Positions 25,342 through 34,272 of a stretch of 64,000 nt of DNA are shown piece by piece. The stretch comes from Anaerospora hongkongensis. Lineage in GTDB: Bacteria; Bacillota; Negativicutes; Sporomusales; DSM-15969. The position numbers and the translations under genes were made by a program. The stretch spans positions 90,009 through 154,008 of the forward strand of contig NZ_SLUI01000012.1 of assembly GCF_004339805.1 (NCBI RefSeq), in the 5' to 3' direction. The first letter of the stretch is position 1. Every line of letters begins with the position of its first letter. Under the pieces are notes generated by a model, which saw only the letters and a program-made list of their open reading frames with translations, was not told where the DNA came from and made no database searches.

Positions 25342-25403
25342 GTGTCACGGGGACGGTTCCTTTGACACACTGCCAGGCCTATGCTAAAATAAAAGCAGGG
25401 TGG
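25342..25403 (+). repeat. Solo REP-like remnant of a RAYT element
   Basis: The first 27 bases carry GTGTCA and TGACAC as end arms around GGGGACGGTTCC. A near-identical element stands before the RAYT gene at 34207-34232. The similarity continues past the repeat: ATGCTAAAATAAAAGCAGGGTGG here against ATGCTACAATGAAGCGGGGTG there, which is the promoter/ribosome-site region of the RAYT gene. This copy therefore looks like the 5-prime end of a RAYT unit whose gene was deleted. Confidence 0.65.
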
Positions 25404-25470
25404 AGTTGTACGCTTATCTCATGCTGCGATTACACTTTTTGTGAGACGAGGATTAAATAAGGAGGAAATC

Positions 25471-26400
25471 ATGAAGCTATTTAACTTGCGCATTTTGCTG
25501 GTATTGAGCTTACTAGTAGCATTCGGATCAGTAGGGACCTTGTGGGCAGCGCCTGTAAGTGAAACCCCTGCAGCCAATCTGCCGACAGAACAATGGACAG
25601 GGCATAGTTTCACTTTTCTTGCTTTGCCTGCTGATAAGCAATCGGCCGGCTACGAAATCTTCCCGGTAGATAAGGCTAATAAAGGCTTTACCGGCGACCG
25701 TTCTGTACGCATTCCGTATGCACAGCATGCGGGTAAAAAAGTAACTGTTACCGAAGTTATTCCTTATCCTGCAGGACCCAATCTGCAAGAATTTATGGTT
25801 TATATGAAAGTTGATGAAACGGGTGAAAAGCTGGTTGGCCGTACGATGCGAGGCCAATTGGAAGGCCTGGTGCTGACTGCCGACCTAACGAATGCCAGAC
25901 AGCAGTTTTTAGGCAAAACCATTTACCCTAAATTTAGAGAGCTGGCAGGACTTTATACTCCTGGCTCGGATGAAATTCCTAAATCGGTTTCGACTTCCAT
26001 CGGGGGAGCTGCTACTGTTGTAGACGTATATGCAGGCAATTCATCGGATGAACCGATTTGGCTGGTCGTTTCCGTTAATGGGGAAAAAGCTATTTTGCCG
26101 ATTGCCTATAGCTGGACAAATATTCCCGCTTCTTCCTGGAGTGATACTGCTCCCTGGCAAGATGCGCTATTTACCGAAGATCCGCGGCCAAGCCTCGGCT
26201 GGTCCCATACCTTGTGGTACCAAATTGAAAACGGCAACGTAGAAGAAGGAATGACAAAAGCCCAAGTACGCCTTAGCTGGGGTAATCCCGTGCACAAAAC
26301 AGATAATGATTCAGTCTGGATGTATGATAATAAAAAGCTCACCTTTACTGAGGATGTCTTGCAAACCATTGAGCTTTTGACAGACGAATCAGCTCAATAA
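25471..26400 (+). CDS. Exported protein with a BamE/SmpA-like C-terminal segment
   Basis: The ATG at 25471 follows AAGGAGGAAATC. The 309-residue product has a signal peptide (about residues 1-26, LWA-AP). The middle, of unknown fold, is rich in beta strands. Near the C-terminus, VEEGMTKAQVRLSWGNPVH followed by VWMYDNKKLTFTEDVLQTIEL resembles the small BamE/SmpA/OmlA-type domain (G-M-T-x-x-x-V-x-x-x-x-G-x-P). This suggests a cell-envelope role, but not that it is BamE itself. It is monocistronic; the region upstream holds a REP-like remnant that may supply its promoter. Confidence 0.6.
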   Translation: MKLFNLRILLVLSLLVAFGSVGTLWAAPVSETPAANLPTEQWTGHSFTFLALPADKQSAGYEIFPVDKANKGFTGDRSVRIPYAQHAGKKVTVTEVIPYPAGPNLQEFMVYMKVDETGEKLVGRTMRGQLEGLVLTADLTNARQQFLGKTIYPKFRELAGLYTPGSDEIPKSVSTSIGGAATVVDVYAGNSSDEPIWLVVSVNGEKAILPIAYSWTNIPASSWSDTAPWQDALFTEDPRPSLGWSHTLWYQIENGNVEEGMTKAQVRLSWGNPVHKTDNDSVWMYDNKKLTFTEDVLQTIELLTDESAQ

Positions 26401-26414
26401 CCGTCCTTGTGACA

Positions 26415-26456
26415 AAAAACAAGCCTCTGATTTAGCAGAAGGCCTGTTTTTTCTTT
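26415..26456 (+). terminator. Terminator after the exported protein gene
   Basis: AAACAAGCCTCTG and CAGAAGGCCTGTTT form an imperfect stem followed by TTTTCTTT. Confidence 0.65.
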
Positions 26457-26584
26457 GCCGGTAGGAAGAGCGCATGCCTGGCAGGTTTGATTTTTACTTA
26501 GAGCGCAGGGAGATGGGTCGATTGGGTCGAATATTCTTACTAATCGTAAAGGTTAGGTATGATTTAACAAGCGGAGGCGGTCAA

Positions 26585-28324
26585 ATGCTTAACAACCACT
26601 CTTTGGCAGATTACTGGGCCCATGTTGTCGTCGATGAGGCCCATATTATCCGGTTTGCCAACGACAGGGCGGCAGGTTTGCTAGCGAACCAGGCTGTGGA
26701 CGGCAAAAACGTGAAGACGATACTTCCGTGGTTGCGCCTTGATTGGTTTGTTGACAAGGCTATTCATAAAGTCGGTAAAGCCTCCTTAGTCGATAAATAC
26801 CTGTTGGATATTATTCCCTGCGCTGAGCCGCCTGGGTGGTTTGACGTATTCTTCCGGAAGATTGATGAATATGATAACCCTCATCATCTTTGGTGCGAGG
26901 TGGCTGATTCAATTATCGGAGTACAGAAGTTTATTGATACATCCTATGATGGCATGGTGGTTGCAGACGGCGAGGGGAGAGTGCTGGCAGTCAATCAGGC
27001 TTTTCTTCACATTTGTGGTTTAGAAAGGAATGTCATCATTGGAAAGCATTTTAAAGAACTGGTCGAAGAGGGCCTAATTCCTCAGTCCTGTACCCTGCGG
27101 GCACTGGCACAGCAGGAAGTCAGCAGCGCCGTAGTTAAGTATCCCTATGGTACGGAGGCAGTAGTCACTGCTACCCCCCTATGTGATGGTCTGGGGAGAA
27201 TTGTCAGGGTTCTGTCTAATGTCCGGGATATCTCAGAGCTGAATATGCTTCATGAGAAGTTGAAAAGCGCGGAAGCATTAGCTCACGGATTTCAGCGCGA
27301 ACTAAAAGCTATGCAGACGGCCAAGCTGGATGTCAATATGCGACTGGCACGCAGCCGTATTATGGAAAATCTGTATGAATTAGTCATTAAGGTGGCTGGC
27401 ACCGACTTGCAGCTGCTGATTACCGGAGAATCAGGAGTCGGTAAGACCGCTTTGGCCAAATTTGTTCATACGATCAGCGAGCGCAGCGCCACAGGCAATT
27501 TTATTCATGTTAACTGCAGCGCCATTCCGGATACATTATTGGAATCAGAGTTGTTCGGCCACGAAGAAGGCGCTTTCACGGGAGCCAAAAAAACCAGAGT
27601 GGGCCTTTTTGAACTGGCCAATAAAGGCACGATCTTTTTGGATGAAATAGGGGATATGCCATTGCCGCTGCAAGCAAAGATTTTAAATGTACTGCAGGAA
27701 GGCAAGTTTTATCGCGTTGGAGGCAGCCGGGAAATTTTTGTCGATGTGCGGGTCATTGCCGCTACCAACATGGACCTTGGACAATTGATTGAAAGAGGGT
27801 TATTTCGGCAAGACTTATATTACCGGCTGAATGTTATCCCTGTGCGCATTCCGGCGCTGCGGGAGCGAAGAGAAGATATCCGGCCACTGGTAGCTCATTA
27901 TCTTACCGTATGCAACACCCGGCACAAACGGACCAAGACGATATCACCGGAAGTAATGGAGACGTTGTGCGCGTATTGCTGGCCCGGTAATATCCGGGAA
28001 TTGATGAATTTGATTGAAGGCCTGATCGTTGTTGTTGATGAACCCGGTATTGAACTCAGGCATTTGCCTGGAAAATTTATGGAATCAGTCAATAAGGAGC
28101 CTGCGATAAGCGGTTTAACCAGGCCGGACGGCGGATCTATTCAGCAGGACGCTGCGTTTGTGGGCAGCCTGTGGAAGCCTCATACCCACTTGAAGCAATT
28201 GGTGGAAAAGCTGGAGGGTCAAATTATTGAGGAAGCGATCGGCAACTGCAATTCTTTGAAAGAAGCTGCGCAGAACCTGGGCGTTGATGTGACAACCATT
28301 ATCCGCAAACGCAAACGGAAATAA
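26585..28324 (+). CDS. Sigma-54-dependent activator with PAS domains
   Basis: The ATG at 26585 has GGAGGCGG upstream; longer in-frame readings lack one. The 579-residue protein has an N-terminal sensory part with at least one PAS domain (MVVADGEGRVLAVNQAF), an AAA+ domain with Walker A GESGVGKT, the sigma-54 contact loop GAFTGA, Walker B TIFLDEIGD and the R-finger region, and a C-terminal helix-turn-helix (LKEAAQNLGVDVTTIIRKRKR). It should activate a -24/-12 promoter. The most likely target is the convergent acyl-CoA operon at 28385-33912, which has such a promoter. The effector is unknown. Confidence 0.9.
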   Translation: MLNNHSLADYWAHVVVDEAHIIRFANDRAAGLLANQAVDGKNVKTILPWLRLDWFVDKAIHKVGKASLVDKYLLDIIPCAEPPGWFDVFFRKIDEYDNPHHLWCEVADSIIGVQKFIDTSYDGMVVADGEGRVLAVNQAFLHICGLERNVIIGKHFKELVEEGLIPQSCTLRALAQQEVSSAVVKYPYGTEAVVTATPLCDGLGRIVRVLSNVRDISELNMLHEKLKSAEALAHGFQRELKAMQTAKLDVNMRLARSRIMENLYELVIKVAGTDLQLLITGESGVGKTALAKFVHTISERSATGNFIHVNCSAIPDTLLESELFGHEEGAFTGAKKTRVGLFELANKGTIFLDEIGDMPLPLQAKILNVLQEGKFYRVGGSREIFVDVRVIAATNMDLGQLIERGLFRQDLYYRLNVIPVRIPALRERREDIRPLVAHYLTVCNTRHKRTKTISPEVMETLCAYCWPGNIRELMNLIEGLIVVVDEPGIELRHLPGKFMESVNKEPAISGLTRPDGGSIQQDAAFVGSLWKPHTHLKQLVEKLEGQIIEEAIGNCNSLKEAAQNLGVDVTTIIRKRKRK

Positions 28325-28331
28325 GCGAAAG

Positions 28332-28376
28332 AATAGGCCTGAACAGCAAAGCAGTAGTTGCTGTTCAGGCCTATTT
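28332..28376. terminator. Bidirectional terminator between convergent genes
   Basis: AATAGGCCTGAACAGCA pairs perfectly with TGCTGTTCAGGCCTATT. Confidence 0.85.
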
Positions 28377-28384
28377 AAAATCTT

Positions 28385-29782
28385 TTATACGATGAAAGGG
28401 AATAGGGTGACCAGGATAACCATCAGTAAGGCTACGCTCGTTTTTAACATAGTGAGTGCAAAAATGTCGGCATAGGATTGTCTGTGGGTTAAGCCACAGA
28501 TAGCCAGAACGGTGATGACGGCGCCGTTATGAGGCAGGGTATCCATACCACCGGCGGCCAGAGAGGCGATGCGATGCAGTACTTCAGGGTTGACACTGGC
28601 TCTTACGCCCCATTCGAGGTAAGTCTTGCCCATCAGTTCCATAGCGATGCCGAGACCTCCCGAGGCCGAGCCGGTGACACCGGCGATGACGTTAACCATG
28701 ATGGCTTCTGACAGCAGTGGACTGTCGCCGATATGAATGGTCATGAGGAAGGAGGAAACGCTCTTGAAGCCGTCCAGCATGGCAATAACGTTGCCATAGC
28801 CTACTTCTGAGGCTGTATTCATGACAGCCAGCAGGGAACCCAGGATAGCGACTTGCGAAGTTTTGCCAAAGCCGCCTACCCGTTGGAATTTTCCGTAGTT
28901 CATGAGTACGCAGGCGGTAATGGCAAGTGTCAGGGCAATGATTAAAGCCCAGATGCTTGTTACGCTTTTGAGGGTTGCACCAGTGGCTACGCCCTTCATA
29001 ATAGCAGGGTCCCAGGTAGCAATCCATTTCGTAAAGACGAAGTTGCCGACCAGCACGATGAGCAGCGGCAACACGGCGATCAAACCGCTAGGCAGTTCGT
29101 CGTCCCCGAGTGCGTTACGCGGGTCAGGTTCATTGATATGGCCTTCGCCATACCCTTCACCGGCGGCAACCAGTTTTTTACGCCGCCATTCCATGTAGCT
29201 GACGCCGCCGGCATAGAGCAGAACGGCGGCAATCATTCCGGTCATAGGGGCAGCATAGCCGGTTGTGCCGAAATACATGGTGGGAATAAGATTTTGGATC
29301 TGTGGCGTGCCGGGCAGGGCATCCATGGCTAGGCCAAAAGCACCAAAGGCAATACAGGCAGGAATTAGACGTTTCGGATAATTGGCTTCCCGGAATAGCG
29401 CTGCTGCCAGTGGATAGAGGGCAAAGGAAATGACATGAGTGCTGACACCGCCATAACAGAGTACGATGCCGGAAGTGATGATGGACATGACGGCCCGTTC
29501 CTTACCAAGAGTTCTAACGATCATGATTGCAATTTTTCTGGCCGAACCGGAATCTTCCATTACTTTACCCAAAACGGCTCCGAGCATGAATAAAGGAAAA
29601 AAGTTCTTAACAAAGGCGACCGTTTTGGGCATAAAAATTTCGGTATAAGTTGGCAGGAGCGGCAGACCGGACAGAACACCGGCCAGCAAGGCGAATACCG
29701 GTGCAAACAAGATAACCGAGAAACCGCGATAAGCAAAGAACATCAGTAAGCCCAAACTTAAAAATATGGCCAGTACTTCCAT
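28385..29782 (-). CDS. GntP-family permease, probable hydroxybutyrate or related acid transporter
   Basis: The ATG at 29782 is chosen because GAGGG lies eight bases upstream; a GTG five codons earlier has no site. The 465-residue protein has about 12-14 membrane segments and the GntP layout (GAVLGKVMEDSGSARKIA; GVSTHVISFALYPLAA; GTPQIQNLIPTMYFGTT). Members carry gluconate, D-serine or 3-hydroxybutyrate with a proton. As last gene of an operon for C4 acyl-CoA metabolism, a short hydroxy acid or crotonate-like substrate is the best guess. Confidence 0.85.
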   Translation of the reverse strand: MEVLAIFLSLGLLMFFAYRGFSVILFAPVFALLAGVLSGLPLLPTYTEIFMPKTVAFVKNFFPLFMLGAVLGKVMEDSGSARKIAIMIVRTLGKERAVMSIITSGIVLCYGGVSTHVISFALYPLAAALFREANYPKRLIPACIAFGAFGLAMDALPGTPQIQNLIPTMYFGTTGYAAPMTGMIAAVLLYAGGVSYMEWRRKKLVAAGEGYGEGHINEPDPRNALGDDELPSGLIAVLPLLIVLVGNFVFTKWIATWDPAIMKGVATGATLKSVTSIWALIIALTLAITACVLMNYGKFQRVGGFGKTSQVAILGSLLAVMNTASEVGYGNVIAMLDGFKSVSSFLMTIHIGDSPLLSEAIMVNVIAGVTGSASGGLGIAMELMGKTYLEWGVRASVNPEVLHRIASLAAGGMDTLPHNGAVITVLAICGLTHRQSYADIFALTMLKTSVALLMVILVTLFPFIV

Positions 29783-29833
29783 AAATGCATCCCTCACTTA
29801 TTTAAATTTGGATTAACCTGCATTTTTTTTATT

Positions 29834-29860
29834 GCGGCGGAAGGGCAGCCCCGCCGCCGC
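29834..29860 (-). other. Hairpin between crotonase and permease genes
   Basis: GCGGCGG and CCGCCGC form a 7-base G+C stem in the transcript. No U-tract follows on the minus strand, so it may be an mRNA-stabilising or processing element rather than a terminator. Confidence 0.4.
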
Positions 29861-29892
29861 TCTTGTTGTCCGGCCTTAGCCAGTTTTTTTGC

Positions 29893-30675
29893 TTATTTGC
29901 CGGTGAATTTGGCCGGCCGTTTTTCTACAAAGGCGTTCATCCCTTCTTTTTGGTCGGCGGTTGCAAAGCAAAGTCCGAAGACTTCGGCCTCGTAGGCTTG
30001 AGCGGATTCGAGGTCCATATCCAGCCCTTCATTCACAGCCGCTTTGCAGAGCTGAACAGCTACCGGACCGCGGGAGATAATCTTTGCTGCCAGCGCTTTG
30101 GCTGCCGTCAGTAATTCGCCTGCCGGCACTACTTTGTTGACTAAGCCGATCCGGCAGGCTTCAGCAGCATCAATTTGGTCGCCTGTGAACAGTAGCTCTT
30201 TGGCACGTCCCTTTCCTATCAGACGGGGCAGGCGCTGTGTACCGGCAAAGGCTGCTACCACTCCCAGCAGTACCTCCGGCTGGCCGAATTTGGCTTTATC
30301 CGAGGCAATGCGAATATCACAGCTCATGGCCAGTTCGCAGCCGCCGCCCAGCGCATAGCCATTTACAGCGGCAATGACCGGCTGCGGCAAATTCTCAATG
30401 GCATTGAAGGTAGCCTGGCTGAATTTGCTCCAGGCGCGCCCTTCCAGCGCTGATAAGGTCCGCATTTCACTGATGTCCGCCCCGGCGACAAAGGATTTCT
30501 CACCGGCACCGGTGATGATGAGTACAGCCACTTCCGGATCAGTGGCGATTTTGCCTACCACCTGGCTGATTTCTGTCATGGTTTCTCTGTTTAAGGCATT
30601 CAGCACTTGGGGACGGTTGATGGTAAGGAGACCAATGGAGTCCTCTTTTTCAAAAAGCAAATTGCGATAAGTCAT
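29893..30675 (-). CDS. Enoyl-CoA hydratase (crotonase family), (S)-3-hydroxybutyryl-CoA dehydratase
   Basis: This 260-residue crotonase-fold protein has the oxyanion-hole segment KSFVAGADISEM and both catalytic glutamates, in GGGCELAMSCDIRIA and FGQPEVLLGVVA. It interconverts crotonyl-CoA and (S)-3-hydroxybutyryl-CoA. Its start overlaps the end of the MaoC gene by 4 bases. The co-occurrence with a MaoC-type hydratase of opposite stereospecificity allows conversion between the R and S forms through crotonyl-CoA. Confidence 0.9.
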   Translation of the reverse strand: MTYRNLLFEKEDSIGLLTINRPQVLNALNRETMTEISQVVGKIATDPEVAVLIITGAGEKSFVAGADISEMRTLSALEGRAWSKFSQATFNAIENLPQPVIAAVNGYALGGGCELAMSCDIRIASDKAKFGQPEVLLGVVAAFAGTQRLPRLIGKGRAKELLFTGDQIDAAEACRIGLVNKVVPAGELLTAAKALAAKIISRGPVAVQLCKAAVNEGLDMDLESAQAYEAEVFGLCFATADQKEGMNAFVEKRPAKFTGK

Positions 30676-31160
30676 TTTCGTTCTCCCTCATGCGATATTT
30701 CCGGCGGCACAGCTGCTGGCGTTTTTTTCATGACCATAACGACTGCTTTGCCGTCAATGACCACTTCATTGCGCTGGTTGGTGATGATGGTTTTCAGCGT
30801 TAGTCTTTGTTTGGCATCATGCTTTTCCAGGACTTCGCCATAGGCGGTGATGGTGTCGCCAATCCGCACCGGCCGCACAAATTTCACTTCCTGCGACAGA
30901 TACAAGGCGTTGATGCCGGGCAGGCAAGTGCCGACCAAGGTAGAAATGAAAGAAGCTGTCAGCATGCCGTGGGCAATGCGTTCGCCGAACATGGTGGTTT
31001 TGGCATATTCGCTGTTGAGGTGGATCGGGTTGAAATCGCCAATGGTGCCGGCAAAATTGATAATATCCGCTTCGGTAATCGTCTTGGTGACAGAAGCTGT
31101 TTCACCGACTTCAATTTCTCCGTAAGGACGTTCAATAACCAGAGAGTTGTGTATAGGCAT
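30672..31160 (-). CDS. MaoC-like (R)-specific enoyl-CoA hydratase
   Basis: This 162-residue hot-dog-fold protein carries the hydratase-2 motif with the catalytic Asp and His (IGDFNPIHLNSEYA) and AHGMLTASFISTLVGTCLPG. PhaJ-type members hydrate crotonyl-CoA to the (R)-3-hydroxyacyl-CoA. It lies 18 bases after the acyl-CoA dehydrogenase gene with a good ribosome site (AAAGGAGG) and is followed at once by the crotonase gene. Confidence 0.87.
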   Translation of the reverse strand: MPIHNSLVIERPYGEIEVGETASVTKTITEADIINFAGTIGDFNPIHLNSEYAKTTMFGERIAHGMLTASFISTLVGTCLPGINALYLSQEVKFVRPVRIGDTITAYGEVLEKHDAKQRLTLKTIITNQRNEVVIDGKAVVMVMKKTPAAVPPEISHEGERK

Positions 31161-31178
31161 GGTAATCCTCCTTTCCTG

Positions 31179-32315
31179 TTATCGCAGGATATGTCCGGCA
31201 ATAACTACCCGCTGAATTTGATTGGTCCCTTCATAAATCTGGGTAATCTTGGCGTCCCTGAGCATCCGTTCGACAGGATATTCGCGGGAATAGCCATAGC
31301 CTCCCATGATTTGTACGGCATCAAGCGCTACTTTTACCGCCACATCGGATGCAAAGGTTTTGGCCATAGCTGCTTCCTTGCCATAAGGCCGGCCGGCATC
31401 TTTCAGCGCAGCTGCGTGATAGACCAGCTGGCGGGCCGCTTCAATTTCGATGGACATGTCAGCCAGCATGAACGACACGGCCTGTTGAGCAGCAATGGGC
31501 TTACCGAATTGTTCGCGCACTTTGGCGTATTGCAGCGCTTCTTCGTAAGCGCCCTGGGCAATACCAACCGCCTGAGCGCCAATGCCGATACGGGCGCCGT
31601 CCAGGACGACCATGGCGATCTTGAAGCCTTCGCCGATTTTCCCAAGGAGATTTTCCTTAGGAATACGGCAGTTTTCAAAAATCAGCTCGGTAGTCGAAGA
31701 GGCGCGAATACCCATTTTCTCTTCTTTTTTACCAATGACAAAGCCAGGAGTGCCTTTTTCCACGATAAAGCCAGTAATGCCTTTCACGCCCTTCGTGCGG
31801 TCAGTGGAAGCGAAGACCACATAGGTTTCGGCAGCGCCGCCGTTGGTGATGAAGCATTTTGTACCGTTTAAGACATAGTCATCGCCGTCCAGTACAGCCG
31901 TGGTGGTTACGCGGGAGGCATCCGAGCCGGCACCCGGCTCGGTCAGCGCGAAGGCTCCCACCTTTTCGCCGGTCGCCAGAGGGGGAATGTATTTTTTCTT
32001 TTGCGCTTCCGTGCCGAACAGCAGGATGGGCATGGTGCCAGCCGAGGTATGAACAGCCAGGATAGCACCGGTAGCGGCACAGGCTTTGGAGATTTCCTCA
32101 ATAGTCAGCATATAACTGACGGTGTCTAGCTCGGTGCCCTCATAGGCTTCGGGAATCGGGATGCCCAGCAGTCCCAGGGCGGCCATCTTTTGAATGCTGT
32201 CCCAAGGAAATTCTTCCGTATGATCGTAATGGGCTGCTTTGGGGGCAATTTCTTTTTTTACGAATTCCTGTACCATTTTTTGCAGATCCTGCTGGTCGTC
32301 CGTGAGTAGTGCCAT
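31179..32315 (-). CDS. Short-chain acyl-CoA dehydrogenase (butyryl-CoA dehydrogenase-like)
   Basis: This 378-residue flavoprotein has the family signatures [16 protein letters not shown] (FAD/substrate region), [37 protein letters not shown] and the catalytic Glu in [15 protein letters not shown]. It would interconvert butyryl-CoA and crotonyl-CoA with FAD and an electron-transferring flavoprotein. No etfAB genes are in this operon, so the partner is coded elsewhere. Confidence 0.9.
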   Translation of the reverse strand: MALLTDDQQDLQKMVQEFVKKEIAPKAAHYDHTEEFPWDSIQKMAALGLLGIPIPEAYEGTELDTVSYMLTIEEISKACAATGAILAVHTSAGTMPILLFGTEAQKKKYIPPLATGEKVGAFALTEPGAGSDASRVTTTAVLDGDDYVLNGTKCFITNGGAAETYVVFASTDRTKGVKGITGFIVEKGTPGFVIGKKEEKMGIRASSTTELIFENCRIPKENLLGKIGEGFKIAMVVLDGARIGIGAQAVGIAQGAYEEALQYAKVREQFGKPIAAQQAVSFMLADMSIEIEAARQLVYHAAALKDAGRPYGKEAAMAKTFASDVAVKVALDAVQIMGGYGYSREYPVERMLRDAKITQIYEGTNQIQRVVIAGHILR

Positions 32316-32343
32316 TTGTATCGACTCCTTTGCATTGTTTGTT

Positions 32344-33912
32344 TTAGGCTTTAGCCAGTATTTCCGGCTTGATATTCATGAGCGTATCAATAAAAATGCG
32401 GCTGTCCATCAGTTTTAACTTCGGAGAAACTTTGACGGGAAACTCGACTTGCGCTAATACGTCTTTTTTCAGGTCCACGCCGGGCGCGATTTCGGTGAGT
32501 ACAAGTCCGTCCCTGGTCAGCTCGAATACAGCCCGTTCGGTGATGTATAGTACGGCTTGACCGGCTTCCTGGGCATAAGCACCGCTGAAGGTGATTTGCT
32601 CTACCTTCTTGATGAATTTTTTACTTTTGCCTTCCTTGATGATGCGCAATTTGCCGTCTTCCACGGCAACATCCAGGCCGCCGGCCGTTAACGTACCGCA
32701 GAATACCACCTTTTTGGCATTTTGTGTAATGTTGACAAAGCCGCCGCATCCGGCAACGCGGGAACCAAATTTGCTGACATTGATATTGCCTGCCTCATCG
32801 GCCTGAGCCAGCCCAAGATAGGCGAGGTCCAGGCGGCCGCCATCATAAAAATCAAACATATTGGGGTGCTCCAGAATTGCCAGGGGATTGAAGGAAGAGC
32901 CGAAGTTCGGTCCGCCGGCAGGTACTCCACCCAGTGGGCCTGATTCCACGGTCAGGGTGATTTCATCAATCAATCCCTCTTCATTGGCTACGGCTGCCAC
33001 TCCGTCCGGCATACCGACGCCCAGATTGAGCACAACATCGGGGCGCAGCTCGAAGGCGCAGCGGCGGGCGATGACCTTGCGTTCGCTCATTTCCATGGCC
33101 GGCATGCTGCCCATCGGCCGGCGTACTTCCCCGCATAGCGAGGGATCGTACGCGACGGCGTTGGTCTGCCAATGATATTCGGGCCTGGCGATTACCAAAG
33201 CATCGACCAGGACACCAGGCACTTTAACCTGCTGCGGCGGCAGGCTGCCCTTGGCTGCAAGGCGTTCCACCTGGGCAATGACGATGCCGCCCTGTTGTTT
33301 GGTGGCCAGAGCCAGGTGATAAGCTTCCAGGAGTACCGCTTCTTTTTCCATAGTGATGTTGCCTAATTCATCGGCAGTAGTGCCCCGGATGAAAGCGATA
33401 TTAATTTTCTGCGGCAAATAGTGGAGATACTCTTTGCCTTCGATCGTAATAACCTTTACCAGATCTTCCGTGGTACGGGAATTGAGCTTGCCCCCTTCGA
33501 CCCGTGGGTCGGCAAAGGTTTTAAGGCCAACGGGAGTAATGACGCCGGGCTTTTGGCCAGCCATGTTCCGATACAGATGGAGAATGACTCCCTGCGGCAG
33601 TGCATAAGCTTCAATGGCGTTTTCCGCGATAAGCTTTCCCAGCTTTGGCGCCAGATTGTAATGACTGCCGACAACCCGCTTGAGCAAGCCTGCATGGGCA
33701 TAGCGGTTAGCACATTTATCCTTGCCGTCGCCATTGCCTGCCGCGTACAGCAGGGTGATATCCCGGGGCTCGCTTGTTGTTAAGAAGCGTTGTTCCAGCA
33801 TAATGCTTAATTCCTCGGGATGGGAAAAGCCGACAAAGGCCTGCACCGCCAGGGTATCGCCTGATTTGACCAGCTTAACTGCTTCCTCTGATGTAAGGAT
33901 TGGCTTTTTCAT
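32344..33912 (-). CDS. Family I acyl-CoA:carboxylate CoA-transferase (propionate CoA-transferase-like)
   Basis: The ATG at 33912 has AGGAGGG upstream; earlier in-frame starts do not. The 522-residue protein is a fused alpha-beta CoA-transferase. The catalytic Glu323 lies in TVESGPLGGVPAGG, and the N-terminal half has GFSHPEELS and YAAGNGDGK. It activates a short acid by taking CoA from acetyl-CoA or another donor. It is the first gene of the operon and follows a -24/-12 promoter. Substrate preference (propionate, butyrate, lactate, 3-hydroxybutyrate) cannot be told from sequence. Confidence 0.88.
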   Translation of the reverse strand: MKKPILTSEEAVKLVKSGDTLAVQAFVGFSHPEELSIMLEQRFLTTSEPRDITLLYAAGNGDGKDKCANRYAHAGLLKRVVGSHYNLAPKLGKLIAENAIEAYALPQGVILHLYRNMAGQKPGVITPVGLKTFADPRVEGGKLNSRTTEDLVKVITIEGKEYLHYLPQKINIAFIRGTTADELGNITMEKEAVLLEAYHLALATKQQGGIVIAQVERLAAKGSLPPQQVKVPGVLVDALVIARPEYHWQTNAVAYDPSLCGEVRRPMGSMPAMEMSERKVIARRCAFELRPDVVLNLGVGMPDGVAAVANEEGLIDEITLTVESGPLGGVPAGGPNFGSSFNPLAILEHPNMFDFYDGGRLDLAYLGLAQADEAGNINVSKFGSRVAGCGGFVNITQNAKKVVFCGTLTAGGLDVAVEDGKLRIIKEGKSKKFIKKVEQITFSGAYAQEAGQAVLYITERAVFELTRDGLVLTEIAPGVDLKKDVLAQVEFPVKVSPKLKLMDSRIFIDTLMNIKPEILAKA

Positions 33913-33984
33913 AATCGTCCCTCCTGGTTTCCTCTGATTTGCTGTGATTTGACTTCTGCCTTCTTTCAACTCGTCAATTGATAC

Positions 33985-34000
33985 TGCAAGAGTTATGCCG
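33985..34000 (-). promoter_or_regulatory. Sigma-54 (-24/-12) promoter of the acyl-CoA operon
   Basis: The minus strand reads CGGCATAACTCTTGCA: GG and GC are separated by exactly 10 bases, as sigma-54 requires, and TTGCA is consensus. The transcription start falls about 60 bases before the CoA-transferase gene. The PAS/sigma-54 activator gene at the far end of the operon is the natural partner. Confidence 0.7.
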
Positions 34001-34061
34001 CAAATTCAGTTCTGTGAAAAAAATCACGCGAGTCAGTGTTTATAAGGGGAAAAGAGTTGCA

Positions 34062-34093
34062 AATAAAAAAAGCCCCCTCCAATGAGGAGGGGC
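34062..34093 (-). terminator. Intrinsic terminator facing the acyl-CoA operon
   Basis: On the minus strand GCCCCTCC pairs with GGAGGGGGC, followed by TTTTTTTATTT. No minus-strand protein gene lies upstream of it, so it ends a short non-coding transcript or is a leftover. It may also shield the operon from transcripts started upstream. Confidence 0.65.
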
Positions 34094-34105
34094 ATTGCGT
34101 GAAGC

Positions 34106-34135
34106 TGCCAATAGATTTGCAGTTTTGCATTGGCA
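34106..34135. promoter_or_regulatory. Inverted repeat, candidate activator site for the sigma-54 promoter
   Basis: TGCCAAT and ATTGGCA are perfect arms separated by 16 bases. The element lies about 110-140 bases upstream of the -24/-12 promoter, the usual distance for an enhancer-binding protein. An alternative is a stem in the short non-coding transcript ending at 34062. Confidence 0.4.
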
Positions 34136-34206
34136 AATTTGCAAGTGGTAGAGCTGCACGCTCTCTTCTGCCAGGAGGACGGGTATTGTGAAACTAAAAT
34201 CAATAA

Positions 34207-34232
34207 TGTCACAGGGACGGTTCCTTTGACAC
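34207..34232 (+). repeat. REP-like element upstream of the RAYT gene
   Basis: TGTCA and TGACA end arms enclose GGGACGGTTCC. The same element recurs at 25342-25368, and in inverted orientation at the 3-prime end of the RAYT gene (35058-35075). Confidence 0.7.
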
Positions 34233-34272
34233 TGTTCTGACAGCCATGCTACAATGAAGCGGGGTGATAACA

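Noticed and set aside
30807..31871. A 354-codon plus-strand frame across the MaoC and acyl-CoA dehydrogenase genes
   Set aside because: It is an antisense shadow of two well-supported genes; its product has no recognisable features and no ribosome site.
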